Assembly: GCF_019175385.1 (NCBI RefSeq)
Contig: NC_083344.1
Coordinates: forward strand, 10,940,725-11,004,724
Source: Lycium barbarum
Taxonomy: Eukaryota > Streptophyta > Magnoliopsida > Solanales > Solanaceae
Length of the DNA: 64,000 bases
Direction of reading: 5' to 3'
A program made the translations under genes and the position numbers. Below, piece after piece: positions 1 through 12,540 of the stretch (its first letter is position 1; every line of letters starts with the position of its first letter). Under the pieces are notes generated by a model, which was not told the origin of the DNA, ran no database searches, and was given only the letters and a program-made list of their open reading frames with translations.

Positions 1-1158
1 CCACTCGCCATCGGATAATCACGCATAACATGGCCCTGACGGCCGCAAGTAAAACAGGCTCCGGTAGCTCGATAGCACTCCGCTGGGTGCGATCTCCCGC
101 AATAAGAACAACGGGGCCTGGATGGTCTGGACTGGCTGGGACCCCTGGCTGTCTGCGAACCTGATGCCCTGGAACTCTGGCTGCCCACCTCGAAAATCTC
201 CCGAATATCCCGCAGATCTGGCCCTCTTGGGCGGTCTCCTGTCACGATCTCTACCCGACCGGTCCTCTCTGTGCTTGTCCTCCATACCCTGTGCGTGGGC
301 CTGTAATCGGGCGATGTCCAGATCAGTCTGTGAGGCCACCGCCATGCAGCTGTCAACCAAGTAGCGGTCCAATCCCATCACGTACCGGTGCATCCGGTCA
401 GCCATATCAGCCACTATAGCAGGTGCATATCGAGCCAAAGAATCAAACTCTAAATTATACTCACGAACACTCCGACCTCTTTGCTGCAGCTGTAAAAATC
501 TATCAACCTGCGCCCATCATAACTCCGGGGGCAAAAAGTGGCGGAGAAAAGCAGCCACAAACTCATCCCAAGTAGCTGGGGGAGCACCCTCACCTCTGGA
601 CAGCTCCCAGGACTCATACCAATTAGCCGCAACATCTCGTAATCTGCGCGAGGCTAACTCAACGGACTCGGTCTCTGAAGCCCTGACCAGTCCCAATGAG
701 CGCCTTATCCCCCGAATGAAGTCATGGGGGTCCTCCTCGGGCTTAGACCCGAAAAACTCTGGGGGACCACATGTTAGAAAATCACGAACCCTCAGGCTAT
801 CACGCCTGTCATCATCATCATCACCTCTCAGCCCGCGTCTACGAGCCTGTCCCGCTACCAAAGTAGTCAATAACTGCACTGCCTCCCTCAACGTCCTATC
901 CTCCACCCCTGGCTGAGGAGCTGGAGGCTCGGGCGCTGGAGCCTCTGGAGCTAATGGTGAAGCTGCCCCCCGATCCATAGTGGCAGCGGCTGGTGCTCCA
1001 GACTCCTCTGATGATGATGATGTAGCAGAGTCTGTTGGTCGGGGTGCAGTATCACGCATAATCTGAGCAAGGGTCCGAGTAACTTTCTGAGCCCGGCTAG
1101 TCTCTCCCGCCGCTGCTGACTTGCCCTTCTGGGCAGCTGTCACCTTTTTCGGAGGCAT
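1..1158 (-). pseudogene. Ty3/gypsy gag pseudogene, 5' part, runs off the window
   Basis: The Gag polyprotein packages retrotransposon RNA in cytoplasmic virus-like particles. Translation from a Met at 1158 gives a basic, Ser/Ala/Pro-rich N-terminus (MPPKK...) and then a typical plant retrotransposon gag core containing PPEFFGSKPEEDPHDFI, NWYESWE and WDEFVAAFLRHFLPPEL. An in-frame TGA at 517-519 interrupts it, and the same frame then continues through VREYNLEFDSLARYAP. Near 30-50 a frame change separates the upstream reading from the zinc knuckle (CFTCGRQGHVMRDY), whose last Cys has become Tyr. The copy is therefore dead. It lies just downstream, in minus-strand sense, of a tRNA-iMet primer site and an LTR. 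The rest of gag and all of pol would lie left of base 1. Confidence 0.92.
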
Positions 1159-1346
1159 CACTGAAAAACACAACAATCGGTCAGAAAAGAGTCATCCTAA
1201 TAGCACAGCTCTATCGCACGATCTAAGATTCAAAGAAAGGTAACACCCTAAATGTCTTGTTGCCTCCTGTTTATAGATGTGGTGCACAACACACCGATAA
1301 ACAAGACTCTACGAGACACGGCCTGTAGACATTCTGAGGACAAACC

Positions 1347-1358
1347 GCTCTGATACCA
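1347..1358 (-). other. Primer binding site (tRNA-iMet type)
   Basis: On the minus strand the 12 bases read TGGTATCAGAGC, the complement of the 3' end of plant initiator tRNA-Met. They begin four bases after the LTR end, as usual for Ty3/gypsy elements. The site fixes the orientation of the element and the inner edge of its 5' LTR. Confidence 0.9.
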
Positions 1359-1362
1359 CTTC

Positions 1363-4300
1363 TGTCACGACCCAACCCCGTAGGCCGTGACTAGAGCCCG
1401 AACTGGGCACCCGAACACACCCATCCAATCCGAATCACATACAGATAGCGTATACGGGCACAAATATCACACGCTGCCTCACATTATATCAAACTGTCTC
1501 AGACGCATTTCAAACGCAACCAAATATGTACATATATATATGAAAACCGACAAGGCTATCAAATGGCGCAACGGCCCAAAACATACACACATGCACGCCG
1601 ACAAGGCTTCCATGGCGAGTGGGATCATAAAAACACACCTGTACAGAAATAGGCACAACCCACATATATGTCTACAAACCTCTAAACAGACCGACCGAAT
1701 CATATGGCGGGACAGGGCCCCGCCGTACCCCGGAACAAATATATACATATGCAAAGAACGAATATATACCAACATGCAGGCTCCGGAATGATAGGAGCAC
1801 TCCAACAGCAGAAGAGGGTGTCCTAAACTGGTGGATCACCAAACTGTGCGTCTGTACCTGCGGGCATGAAACGCAGCCCCCGAAGAAAGGGGGGTCAGTA
1901 CGAAATATGTACTGAGTATGCAAAGCAGAAGATACAGGAACAAACCCGAGACATAAACGAAATAGAAGTACAGGAAATAAGTGCAAGCCTAAAATATCAA
2001 AATGTGTACTGTCAAAATATAAGTCATGCATAGGGCACATGAAATATGGTCGCCCGCCCGTCAATGGCGCCATAACACAGCATAACGCCAGAAGGTTTCA
2101 AATCTCCGTCTCCCCGTCACACAGCATAACGCCATACACAACATAACGCCAAATATAAGTGGAACCCAACCCTCTAGCGAGTGGCTCGGTGAACCATAAA
2201 CACAGCATAACACCGGAGTATATCAAAGTGCGCACGACAACAGAACCGGCCCGGGACTCGGCGAAAGATATACAGAACGCACGAGCAGAGTAGTGCGGAA
2301 ACCAAATGCATATACATAATTAAATTCCAAGACTCGACAAATGAATACTCATATATATATATATATATATATATTGAGATCGGAAAGCTCAAGGTAAGTA
2401 ACGAGTCTGTCGGAATTAATATATAAAAATATGAGCCTTTCTAAATTCACAGACTTCCGAGAAAAGAAAAAAAATTACCTCATAAGTCATTTTCTGAAAA
2501 TTTAGCATCATTCACTTAAAAGAGCTTTCAACAACTTATGGAGCAAACCAAACGAAGCCTTCAATTCATAAGCGAAAAATCCCCTCTTTACATCATACGA
2601 AATAGATTAAATAAAACAAACAAAAGAAGACTCGGGCTAGTGGGCCCGCCTCGGGTCAAGTCGAGGTGGCGGAGGTAAATCATGAACATTCAACTTTATG
2701 AAGTCATCTAAGGAAGTTTCAAAGAGATTCGGTGACGTTCATGCGACTTTCGAATATTCGATCACTTTTCCAACTAAACATAAGTATTGTAATTCAATTC
2801 TAAGAATAGGATTACCCCCGAGACTCAAATCTCAACTTAGTATAACTAAGACATGCCAAAAGAAGATGAGGGGTAGCTTTACATACCTTTTCCGCCTCCT
2901 ACACGTCTCCAAAGTCAAGTCATAAATTCGCCAAAATCTACAATTTGGTCACATTTACCAATTGTGAGTTATAGCTTCTAAGAATTTACTTAAATTCATA
3001 TTTGTCTACCGAAATTTCGGCAGCACCTCCCCTATAAATTCAACATCCCTAGAATTTGCTCGGCCAAAAATATCAACAACAACAACACCACAATACCAAC
3101 AATCATCACAAAATACATTATAACATAACTATTCTTCCTTTCTACATAATTCAACAACTTCCATTCCAACTCCACAATTTCAAACTAATATCAACATTTT
3201 CATATTCATTTACTAATTCGAAGTCATTCAAACACAATTCAATAACATTTCAAGCAATGCTCATAGATTCAAGCTTTCCCGCCAATTCCATATTCCATCC
3301 AAAATCTCCACAATTTTAATTAAACTACCAAATCACATTGTCTTCTTCATAATTCAATATCAATAACAATAACTCACATTCTAACATCTTACTTTCACAA
3401 TTATATAAAAATCATATAAAAATCACATAATTTCCCATAACAACATACAATCAATTTCCATGCTAACTCAAATCGTTACATCTTTATTTACGCCATACAT
3501 ACCATAACGACGCAACTAACCAACTAAATGGACTTCACTCCAATTTCCCTCCACCACACCATGGCTCACGGCCATGTTACACACACACACACACGGCTTC
3601 ACACACTCACATCACAACTCTAAAATTCTCATCTAATTCCAATCATTTCAACATATATGTTTATATCATAACACAAAAGAGTAGAATCCTTACCTACCCA
3701 CACCCACATATATTCGGCCATATGCTTACACACACACCCATCAAACAAACTTCCATTTTCCCATAAATTCTACCCATTTTCATACACTACAACATAAATA
3801 AGTCTTCATAACATAACTTAAAGGAATCAATTCTTACCTCTTCCTTCAAACTTCAACTTGTTGCAACGTTGCTCTCCCGCTAAACCAATTATATCACGTC
3901 GGAGAGTGTCTTGAGCTTACTAAGAATCCAAGAAGAAGAAGACTTTAGGATCAAAACTAAAAGCTAGGAAAATTTTTGTTTGGGGAAAAAGGGGTTCGGC
4001 CGAATGGGGGGGGGGGGGGGAGTTTCTCTCTCTCTCTCTCTTCTTGTTTTGTGTTAGGTTCTTGAATGTTCCAAAGGAAAGATATTTATCACAAGCCCCC
4101 TTCTTATTTAGTTAGTCACATGTAAATCACATGACAATTTTTGTGGACTTGGGCCAAGCCTTGTTGGCCGGCCACCTCTTATACTTGGGCCTCCATTTTT
4201 CTTTTGCATTTTGAGCCCAATTGATTTATGGATCTTATTTGTAATTCTCGAAACTAATTTTTCAAAATTCCAATTTTGCCCTTGACCTTCTTCCGTATTT

Positions 4301-4419
4301 CTGCTTCAATTATTTTCGTGAATATCCCACATAAGGTAAATAAATAAAACATGGCCTTATTTCTTACAAGACAAGATTGTTTCAAATTTTTCAAATGCGC
4401 AAAAACACGGGATATAACA
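1363..4419 (-). mobile_element. 5' LTR of a Ty3/gypsy element, about 3.06 kb
   Basis: On the minus strand the segment starts TGTTATATCCCG at 4419 and ends GGGTCGTGACA at 1363, with canonical TG...CA termini, directly before the tRNA-iMet site. It holds no credible ORF. Inside are repeated 'cataacgcc' words (about 2075-2220), an AT microsatellite (about 2350-2372), a 15-base G run (4006-4020) beside a CT run, and a hairpin module near 1861-1920 shared with other LTRs in the window. The five bases outside its edge (AGATC, 4420-4424) should be its target duplication; the partner copy would be left of base 1. The large size suits a Del/Tekay-like lineage, which is inference. Confidence 0.88.
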
Positions 4420-5299
4420 AGATCATTCAGCAAATTGAGACTATAGGCAGGAAATTCTTATGGACTAGCAGTGTTGAACCCTTAAAAGGTGCTTTGAACT
4501 CTTGGATACTTTATGTATGCCCAAGATAGCTGGGGGTTTAAACATTACTGATGTATATATATGGAACAGAGTTGTTGTACTTAAACATCTATGGAATCTA
4601 TGCAAGAAAAAAGACAAGCTCTGGATACAATGGGTGCATTCTTACTATATCAAGGGAAATGACATCTAGAACACAGAAGTAAGGCAGGCCTCATGGGTAA
4701 TAAGGAAGATTCTCAATGCAAAAAAATACTTAGAGGAAGCTGGGATTACACAAGCCACATTTATGCAACTACCAACCTACTCAATCAGAGAGATATACAA
4801 CAAACTGATCGGGGACTATCCAAAAACAAGGTGGAAGAAAATTATATGCAACAACCATGGCTGCCCAAGATGGTGTTTATTCACTATTTAGCAATCCATG
4901 GCAGATTAGCTACCAAAGACAGGCTTATCAAATGGAACATTGACTGCAGCCCAACATGCCCTTTTTGTGAAGCCAATCCAGAAAGCGTACAACACTTGTT
5001 AGTCTAGTGCCCAACAACACACTTGGTATGGGGAAAACTGCTTAAGTGGCAGAAGATACAGAGACAGGTACTCAGCTGGGACCAAGAGCAAAAATGGGCC
5101 AGAGATCACGCTAATGGGAGCAGTGCAAAGGCTGAGATATATCGCATGACTCTATCAGGATGCATATACTATATATGGCAAGAGAGGAATCAAAGGGCAT
5201 TCCAGAGTAAAAGAAGAACAGCAGAAGCAATCGTGAAGATGATTATCCAGGATGTACATTGTGCAGGAGCTAAAAAGGAAAGACTTGCAAAAATATTAC
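4420..5299 (+). pseudogene. L1-type LINE ORF2 3' part (zf-RVT region), decayed
   Basis: Conceptual translation gives the C-terminal part of a plant non-LTR reverse transcriptase. It includes RKFLWTS, then a zinc-binding zf-RVT motif with KMVFIHYLAIHGRLATKDRLI, CPFCEANPESVQHLL and a following CPTTHLVW, then the tail WQERNQRAFQ. Stops occur near 4525 and at 5005-5007, and frames shift, so it cannot be expressed. The gypsy LTR cuts off its upstream part. An Ogre-type solo LTR interrupts it at 5300; the LINE resumes at 9807 and ends in poly(A) at 9981-9999. Confidence 0.87.
5295..5299. repeat. Target-site duplication ATTAC (left)
   Basis: The five bases before the solo LTR are ATTAC. The same five bases follow it at 9807-9811. 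This is the expected 5-bp duplication for an LTR element. Confidence 0.9.
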
Positions 5300-8200
5300 T
5301 GTCGTGCCCCGATTTAACCGGGTTAAAATTTAGAGTACAACATATTGATGATTCCTATTTATTTTTGTTTTAAGGAGTCGCCACCTAATTAATTTAACAG
5401 TGAATTAGGACACCTAGATGTTAACTAAGGTAAAGTTAAAACTAAACCTCCGTTAATAGTCTGCTTAACCAATGTAATTCTTGGTAAGGGCTCTATATTA
5501 TCCTAAAGGGAAGGGGTTAGGCATCCTTTAGAATCCGTTAACTACGGTTATCCGGCTAAACTTAGGTTAATTAATTAAGGTTAGATAAGATGCTTAAATT
5601 TTAAGAAAATGACTTATGATATTACTAAGGTTTTAAAGGAAAATATAATAACGCCATTTAAAATAAAAATAATAATAATAAAAAAAAAATATGCTGAAGC
5701 TTAAAAAAATGTTATTTTAAACAAGACTAATAATTTGCATAAAGGAGCTTTTAAAATGCTATTTTGAAATAAAGCTTATAAATGCTACTAATGCCTTAAA
5801 TGGAAGTATGATGATGTTGTTCAAAATAAAATTTGAAAAATATGATAATTTGCATATAAGTAGAAGAAAATGCGGGTTTGCGCAGTATTTTAATAAACAT
5901 TTGAAAAAAACTAAACGATGATATGTTAATTGATTTTGCGTTTTACAAGTATAAACAAGATTATGTTTTATTAACTACATTTGGCTAAAAATATGCATAA
6001 TTTGGATAAACTTTAAAAGATGTCTACAAAATATTCTTTGGTTCCTCTTTGCGTGTTAATGGCGTTTTAAAATTCCCAAGGTAATAAGAATAAAATATAA
6101 TTCCTTTAACTCAAATATGAATTTACGCTATTGAAAATTAATTATTCTAAAAGTAAATATTATAGATACTATAAATACTTTAATATGAAAAGAAGAAAAT
6201 GAAACTTATGGAAATAATTATTAGTTTCTCTTAAATTAACTACCCACGACTAAAACTAAACCCCACTAAATTTACTACAATTCATCTAAGTTAGGAAAAC
6301 AAAACAAAAGAAAGAGTTAATCATGCAATACAAATTAAATGCAAAAAATAAAATAGAAGAGCCAATAAGCTGAATGGGCTCAGCCTCTTTTAAGGATTGC
6401 TACTGCTGTTTTTTTTCGTTTGGGCTTTGGCCCAGAATTTTTATTTGCCGCGGACAGATCTGATGCGAGGGAGATTTCGTTGGGCTTTTAGCCCAACACC
6501 GAATGCGAAAAAAGGAGACAAGTCTCTCGGACTCGTATGCGATGGTCATGTAAGAAAAATGAAAAGAAAAGAATTAGTATACGATCGATAAATAACGTTA
6601 AACATGTAAGATGTAAGCTCAAAACAAATCAGCAGATTGTGTATATTTGAAGTATACCTCAGGTATACACAATTCAGCCACCACATATTTATGACATAGA
6701 AAACAAGGCAACACTCAAAACGTAGGCAGCAGTAATAGTGTGATATTTGCTGTACATAAACGTGTGTAGAGTTCGGACAGATGCAGTAATACGTAATCTG
6801 CAGAGTATACCTGATATACTTGAATGTATAGGCTACTAAATGCCACAACTACATCAGAACTGTACACCATAGACGTATTTGAGTAAACCTCATGCATATT
6901 CAGATATAGACTCAGTTCCACATTCTTCAACTAGCAAGGCAAAACACTAGTAACCATGGCCAAATATCAGAAGTCTTTTGATTCATTTTAAAACCCCAAA
7001 AAACAGTGTCGAACTTCAACTTAGGACCAGATTATATTCCTTAGAAATGAAGAAGAATGATTATCCTTTCCATCTTTAAGAAGCAGATTTTATGCCCAGT
7101 GGCATTTATTTTAAGGACAAACAACAGATATTTTTTTTAAAAAATCACTATGCAGCCACTAGCTACAACATATGTATGACATAAATCCTGATTAAATACA
7201 GGATATTCTACATATGCTTGAACATGGACAAACTTAGGCTAGGATAACATAAAAACATACTTTGACTATGCTAAGCCAAACAAACATCCAAACAACATCC
7301 AACCATACTTCACTGTAAAAATAACTCATCGTATAACAAACTTTGTTAGACTAAACTAACTCTAAGCAGGCTAGGCCATTCAATTTCTAAGCAACCCAGG
7401 AGGGTCTTTCTCCGTCAACTATGATCACAGTTTCAAATTGAGCAAACAAACTAGGCCACTTTGAGTGTAATTTTTATACTAATTCAACACTAAGCAGAAT
7501 AGACTCAATAACTAAACATGGTTTCATACCTATTACAGTGCTAAGCAAACAAACTAAAGGGCTAGATACAGCTTCTTACCAACTGCAATACTAAGTAAAC
7601 AAACTAAGTAGCTAAACCCAAAGGAAAGGCATGCTTTACTTCTCTTTAATCTATATTTGTGATCACATATAGAACAAAAGCTTAAACCTCCTATAAGAAT
7701 AGGAGAAAACAGCCCCAAACGCACATTAATACAAACTAGAGCATGTACTTTTTGCAAGATTCATAATAATTCTCCCTGTGATAGAGAAGTGAAAAATCCA
7801 GCCATAACCTACTATATTCTTTAGTGCAAAACCAAATGAAGAATAAGTGCTTACATACTTATTTTTTGTTTTACAAACAAAGAGTTAAAGGTTGAAAAAC
7901 AGGTTGACAGCTCAAAACAGTATACAGCATGAAGGCACAGAGGATTTTGAATGACCAAACAGAGATTTACTAGGTGACCTTAACTACATATTCTGGCAAA
8001 ATAAGGAAGGCAATTGCCATATTTTAAGTGAGGTTACCATGACACAAATGACAAACAAGGATCAAGTCAAGCCAACAACTATAAAGGCACAAAAAGTAGA
8101 TATGCTTATGCTAAGCTAATATCAAACTGAAACAACATTCAAGCTTATATTAAACTACTAAAGAACATGTATAATTGTATCAACAGGATTTCTGCCAAAC

Positions 8201-9005
8201 CAGTATGCGGAATCCTAAACTAATAGGTGATATCATATAAAAGGCCTAGCCAGGCAAAACCACAGGTTAACTGATGCACAACTTAGTCAAAGCTGGACAA
8301 GTGTGGCACAATTAAGCAGCTGAACTGGTCTGTGACCCATCATTATTGAGCAGACAAACCATACTTGATATGCTATAAGCTAAATAACATATGGCTAACC
8401 AAAACAAGACATAAAATGAACCACTGCAGAACAAACTGAAGGTAAACACATACACATCGTTAGCAAACCACAAACTAATATACAGAACTAATCTTATGAA
8501 GAACAAATAAGCAATGTGAACCTAACAAAACACATGATTAATCCAAATCGATATCTAACATAGAACTGAATAACTACAGAACTAGACACAGGATCAAACT
8601 AAGCTCAAACACGCGTAATACAACTAAAACAATCAGGAATTAAATCATAACTGATCAAACGAATCACACAAGCAGTTTAAGCACTCAAACTTTTACTAAA
8701 AATAACTAATGGAAGGGGTATTACCTTCTTCGGGTGCAGCGAAATGGATGCGGGGTCTTTGATTCACACTCGAACACCACACTCCGAATTTGTATAGATC
8801 CGAAACAGAACCCAGAGCGAAAAACGGACAGAAATGATTTGATATGTTTCTTATCAATCACCAAAATATATGACTACTACAAATTGATATCTTTTAGGGG
8901 GTTTCCAACTTTAATCTCTAGGGGATTCTGCCACTAAAACAAACTTGTTCTTGGAGGATTCCATGAATCGAAAAAATCCTCCCCTTCAACTGATTTGGAG
9001 ATGAC

Positions 9006-9013
9006 TATTTATA
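9006..9013 (-). promoter_or_regulatory. Probable LTR TATA box
   Basis: TATAAATA on the minus strand, followed in transcript sense by a CT-rich leader with the word AAACCCTAAATCGCC upstream of it. The related LTR has the same TATA word at 22773-22780 in a comparable place, which supports a conserved LTR promoter and the minus-strand assignment. Confidence 0.6.
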
Positions 9014-9575
9014 AGGCGATTTAGGGTTTCTTGTGAAGAAGAGAGAGAAGAGCGGGGGACAAGACGAAGTGGGGGTGACAGTGGCGTGGGGGGACAAGGA
9101 GGAGTGGATGTTGAAGAGGAGCGTGGTGTGGGGTGAGGAAGAGCGGAAGAGAGAGAGAGAGTGAGGGAGGCGGCTGAGTGGAAGGGGAAAGAGAAAGAGA
9201 TTAGGGATTAGGGTAAAAATAAGGGAATGGGCTAATCGGGTCGGGTCGGGTATTGGATGTGGTGGGCTGAAAATATATGGGCTGGGATATTTATTTTTGG
9301 GCTGGGGTGAATTAAAATGTGGGCTGATTTTATGAATTGACCCGAAAGTAATACGGGTTCTAAAGAGACTCGTTTTAAATTAATCATATACTGAGTGTGC
9401 TAAAATACCCCCTAATATAAAGTATGTGTTTATTAATATTTAGATGAAAATAAAATGACGTCGTAATAGTCGGGCGATAATATATTTGAGATTCAACAGT
9501 AAGTAAATGCTATTATTAAATTACACGAAGATAAATGCGATGCGTGTGCATAAGCTGGTAAAATGATAAAAATTG

Positions 9576-9578
<3 letters not shown>

Positions 9579-9637
<59 letters not shown>
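9579..9637. repeat. AAT trinucleotide microsatellite
   Basis: About 20 uninterrupted AAT units inside the Ogre-type LTR. The sister LTR has a shorter, impure version at the matching place (23655-23690), so the tract predates the split of the two copies. Confidence 0.95.
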
Positions 9638-9638
<1 letters not shown>

Positions 9639-9806
9639 GTAGTAGAAATGGTAACAAAAGATAATGACAGCATAATGCAATGCCGGTATTAATAAAAACT
9701 AATAATTATAGTAAAAATATAAATACATTTTTTTTAGATTTGCCAAAATATTAGAAGCGTAAATAGGTATTTCGGAGGAGAGGCGGGACAAAATTGGGTG
9801 TCAACA

Positions 9807-9999
9807 ATTACAAACTCTGAATTTCAATCCATAGGAAAAATGTATAGTTGTATGATTCTGAGATAGCGATGTTCTGATGTTGATGTTGCACTAGAAGTTG
9901 GGGCATGTCCAACTCTAGATGGGTTCTGATCCTAAAACAATGTAAAAATTTCCCTGGTAAATAAAATACTGCTAATTACCAAAAAAAAAACAAAAAAAA
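9807..9999 (+). mobile_element. LINE 3' end with poly(A) tail
   Basis: After the right-hand ATTAC duplication the sequence carries a LINE 3' UTR that ends in an A-rich tail (9981-9999). It completes the LINE split at 5300. The LINE's own target duplication cannot be tested because its 5' end is outside the window. Confidence 0.75.
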
Positions 10000-10305
10000 C
10001 TTAACGATGAAAATCTAAACATATAATCGCTATTACAGTATGATTGACAAGAAAATTACAGGTTGTGTACATACTAGTTTTCACTGGTAATTAAATTGAC
10101 ATGACCATGAATAAAGTTTTGCTAACAAGAGAATGAAACTCAAAATCCTATTAGTATGTCCACTTACATGTTACTATGTTTAATTTTCTCAGAAATTCAA
10201 ATACACTATTAAATAGATCTAATTTGCTTTCTGTTTTAGTGTTATATTTCCTTTGAAGTGCAAAGAAGAAACGGAGATCAATTTGGTGAAGATAATGCCA
10301 CGAAT
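9999..10305 (+). repeat. Copy of the region upstream of the response-regulator gene
   Basis: This segment matches 46529-46815 in the same orientation with scattered differences. Shared words include ATAATCGCTATTA, TGACAAGAAAATTACA, GAATGAAACTCAAAATC and GGAGATCAATTTGGTGAAG. The partner lies about 1.0-1.3 kb upstream of the response-regulator start codon. It may be a piece of a duplicated gene neighbourhood, or an uncharacterised repeat that exists in more copies. Confidence 0.8.
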
Positions 10306-10778
10306 TGTAACGACCTGATAGTTTCCAAGTGAATTTTACAGTTATTTTTTTAATTATAGCTTACTAATTTTAACGAATTTCATATCGAAGCGAGTAATTT
10401 TAAAATATATTTATATAATATATATGTATTATTAAACATACTGCTTATACACATATAATGTATGGGTGAAAATCCTTTTCACCCCCCAACTTTGCTTTAA
10501 AAATCAAATCCCCCCTCAATTATGAACAATAGTCATTCTCCCCCCTTTCTTCTATGTAATGTCTATTTTACCCTTGACATCTTCACTCCTCCATCTATGT
10601 AATATCTTTTTATACTATATAAAATTTATTATTTTAACCTAGGTATGTATAGTTTTTTTTTAAAAAATTGAAATTCATATTATAAGTAAAGTAATCCTTT
10701 TAATATTACATGGACTAAGTATATATTATGTATGTACATGGGCACGAGCACACACATATTACCTATTATTTTTACATA

Positions 10779-10824
<46 letters not shown>

Positions 10825-11650
10825 AGTTTCACTTCTCTCTTATTCTCTACTGTCAATATATAAATGAGTTTTGGTTGTCAATAATGGAATATTTTAAATT
10901 ATAATTTAAAATTCATTTATAATATAAATAGATAATCTTTTAGGAATTTGTTATAGAATATACCTCTATTTTTATTAATTATTTTGTATTTCCTGCATTG
11001 AAATATATTTAAAGTTATTATTACCTGTTATTTATACTTTATAAATAGATGTAAGAATTTTGATTATAATCAATAAAAAAATTATTATTCTTCTCATTTA
11101 TTTCATTATAGAATGACATTAAATTATATACTTGACTAGTATTTCTCACTTTTTTCCTGTCTCGAAAATAATATTTAATTTCTTAAAGAAAATTTGTTAC
11201 ATAGATTACAGAGATTAAAAAAAAATCATGATTTTAACGAAGTAAAAGAAAAAAAAAAGACAAGTTGATAATGTAAGGGTATATAGGAATTTAAGAAAGT
11301 CAATTAGGATAAAGGAGGGAGAATGACTATTGTTCAACGTTGAGAGGGAGTTTGATTTTTAAAGCAAAGTTGGGAGATGAAAATGATTTTCATCCTATAA
11401 TGTATGAGATAGTTTATTATTAATTATAAGTAGTTAGAGGGTCAAATTTATAGTTGACTTTTAAGAGGCTCTGGTAAGTTTACAAAGGTTGAAAATAGGC
11501 CAAAGCCCACCAGTTCTTTTTGCTAGCACGTGTGGTCATAGGGTAGGTAAGTTAATTGATCATTTTGGGGTTATTATGAAGAGCACGCAAATAGGGGGTT
11601 TTGGCTACTGTTAGTGGAGGCATCAGTATAGGTTTAGGAGAAAGTAATAT
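10306..11650 (+). mobile_element. Possible LTR start (TGTAACGACC...), end not defined
   Basis: TGTAACGACCTG at 10306 resembles the start of the gypsy LTRs at 16574 and 36336. The similarity to the gene-upstream repeat stops here, as expected for an insertion edge. I could not find a convincing 3' terminus or duplication; the end coordinate is a guess. A Mutator-type MITE lies inside. Confidence 0.35.
10464..11395. mobile_element. Mutator-type MITE with long inverted repeats, 932 bp
   Basis: The first ~90 bases (GGGTGAAAATCC..., CAACTTTGCTTTAAAAATC, CAATAGTCATTCTCCC) recur as reverse complement at the other end (about 11305-11395). A 10-bp duplication TATAATGTAT flanks both sides (10454-10463 and 11396-11405). 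Long terminal inverted repeats with a 9-11 bp duplication are typical of Mutator-like elements. The AT-rich interior has no coding sequence and includes an AT run (10785-10821). Confidence 0.85.
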
Positions 11651-11760
11651 AATAGTTTTTTTTTAGTCTAGCAATGTTGGAGGCTGTGCGTTCACTAAAC
11701 AGTATATGAGGAATCTGGTTGTTTACCAGTTCCCTGATGCAGTTCAGAAGGTAAATGAGA
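11406..11760. other. Unassigned intergenic stretch
   Basis: No ORF or repeat edge recognised. It may be the remainder of the possible LTR that starts at 10306. Confidence 0.5.
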
Positions 11761-12540
11761 TAAGATTTTACCGTGGAAAACTCCTTGCTCAGGGAATTAA
11801 AAATCACGATCTACCGCATAGGATTTCAACTCTACTACATCGAGCACTTTCAGATTACAACCCTTTGCAATCTAGGAATTAAACTCTTAATCCCTCACCC
11901 TTACAATACACCTATTGCAAGCTACACTGCTATGACTAACTATAACACGCACTCAACAAAGTTTGACTAACTCTAGCCAAACCAACCAATACACCTTGAC
12001 TAACTCTAGCCAAGGGTACCACTCAATAGTTTGAAAGGTAAACTGCCTAACAACTACTAAGAATTTAAAGTATCTACAAACAGCTTCTTGAAGAAGAGTA
12101 GGTTTACAGTTTAAAGCACAAATGAACAAAGACTCACAACAACCTAAAGAACATAGATATAATCTAGTGTTTGGATTAGGTCCTTCAGCTTGTAAGTGGC
12201 CTTTGTTCTTGAGAGCACTTGAGAACTTGTGGCGGCAAAGCTTTGCACACGATAGTTTAGGTTTTCAAGTGATACCTAATATGTTGCAACATGTTGTATG
12301 TATATTAAGAGCATATGGGATATGATAGAGACAACTCTCCAAGTTTGACCTAAAGCATGGGCCGTAGCACTGCTATACTGATGTGCAGTGTTTTGCATAG
12401 ATTTACAGTTGTTTGTTGCTGCTGACTGTATATTGTACAGAGAGAGCAGGTCGTAGATCAGGTCTCTCTTTGTTTCTCCATTAGTTTGATCATCATCAAA
12501 ACATAGAATGCACTTTAACTTATCAATTCCCCCTTTTTTG
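11760..12540 (-). mobile_element. Probable 3' LTR remnant of the SIRE-like copia element
   Basis: Just beyond the copia remnant, in minus-strand sense, lies a purine-rich run (near 12530-12540) followed by a TGTTTTGATGATG word. I associate both with the junction of SIRE-like elements and their 3' LTR. The stretch has no consistent coding frame. The exact LTR edges are not determined and no partner LTR was found. Confidence 0.4.

Larger units (their letters stand above)
5300..9806 (-). mobile_element. Solo LTR, Ogre/Tat-type, 4.5 kb
   Basis: The segment has TG...CA termini and is flanked by a perfect 5-bp duplication. On the minus strand it begins TGTTGACACCCAATTTTG, a start I recognise from Ogre/Tat LTRs. 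The opposite end carries the GGCGACTCC and GGGGTTAGGCATCC words typical of that group. There is no primer site, gag or pol, so internal recombination has left a solo LTR. A minus-strand TATAAATA at 9006-9013 sits about 800 bp from the start. It also holds a GGGCTTTTAGCCC hairpin (about 6479-6495) and an AAT microsatellite (9579-9637). A second copy of the family lies at 18273-23894. No coding capacity is visible. Confidence 0.88.

Noticed and set aside
517..1176. Treating this gag frame as a complete 219-residue gene
   Set aside because: The stop at 517-519 is an in-frame interruption; the gag core continues in the same frame beyond it, beside a primer site and an LTR.
5300..9806. Complete non-autonomous element rather than a solo LTR
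   Set aside because: There is no terminal direct repeat within it, no primer site and no purine tract, while the TG...CA ends, 5-bp duplication and an internal TATA box fit a single LTR.
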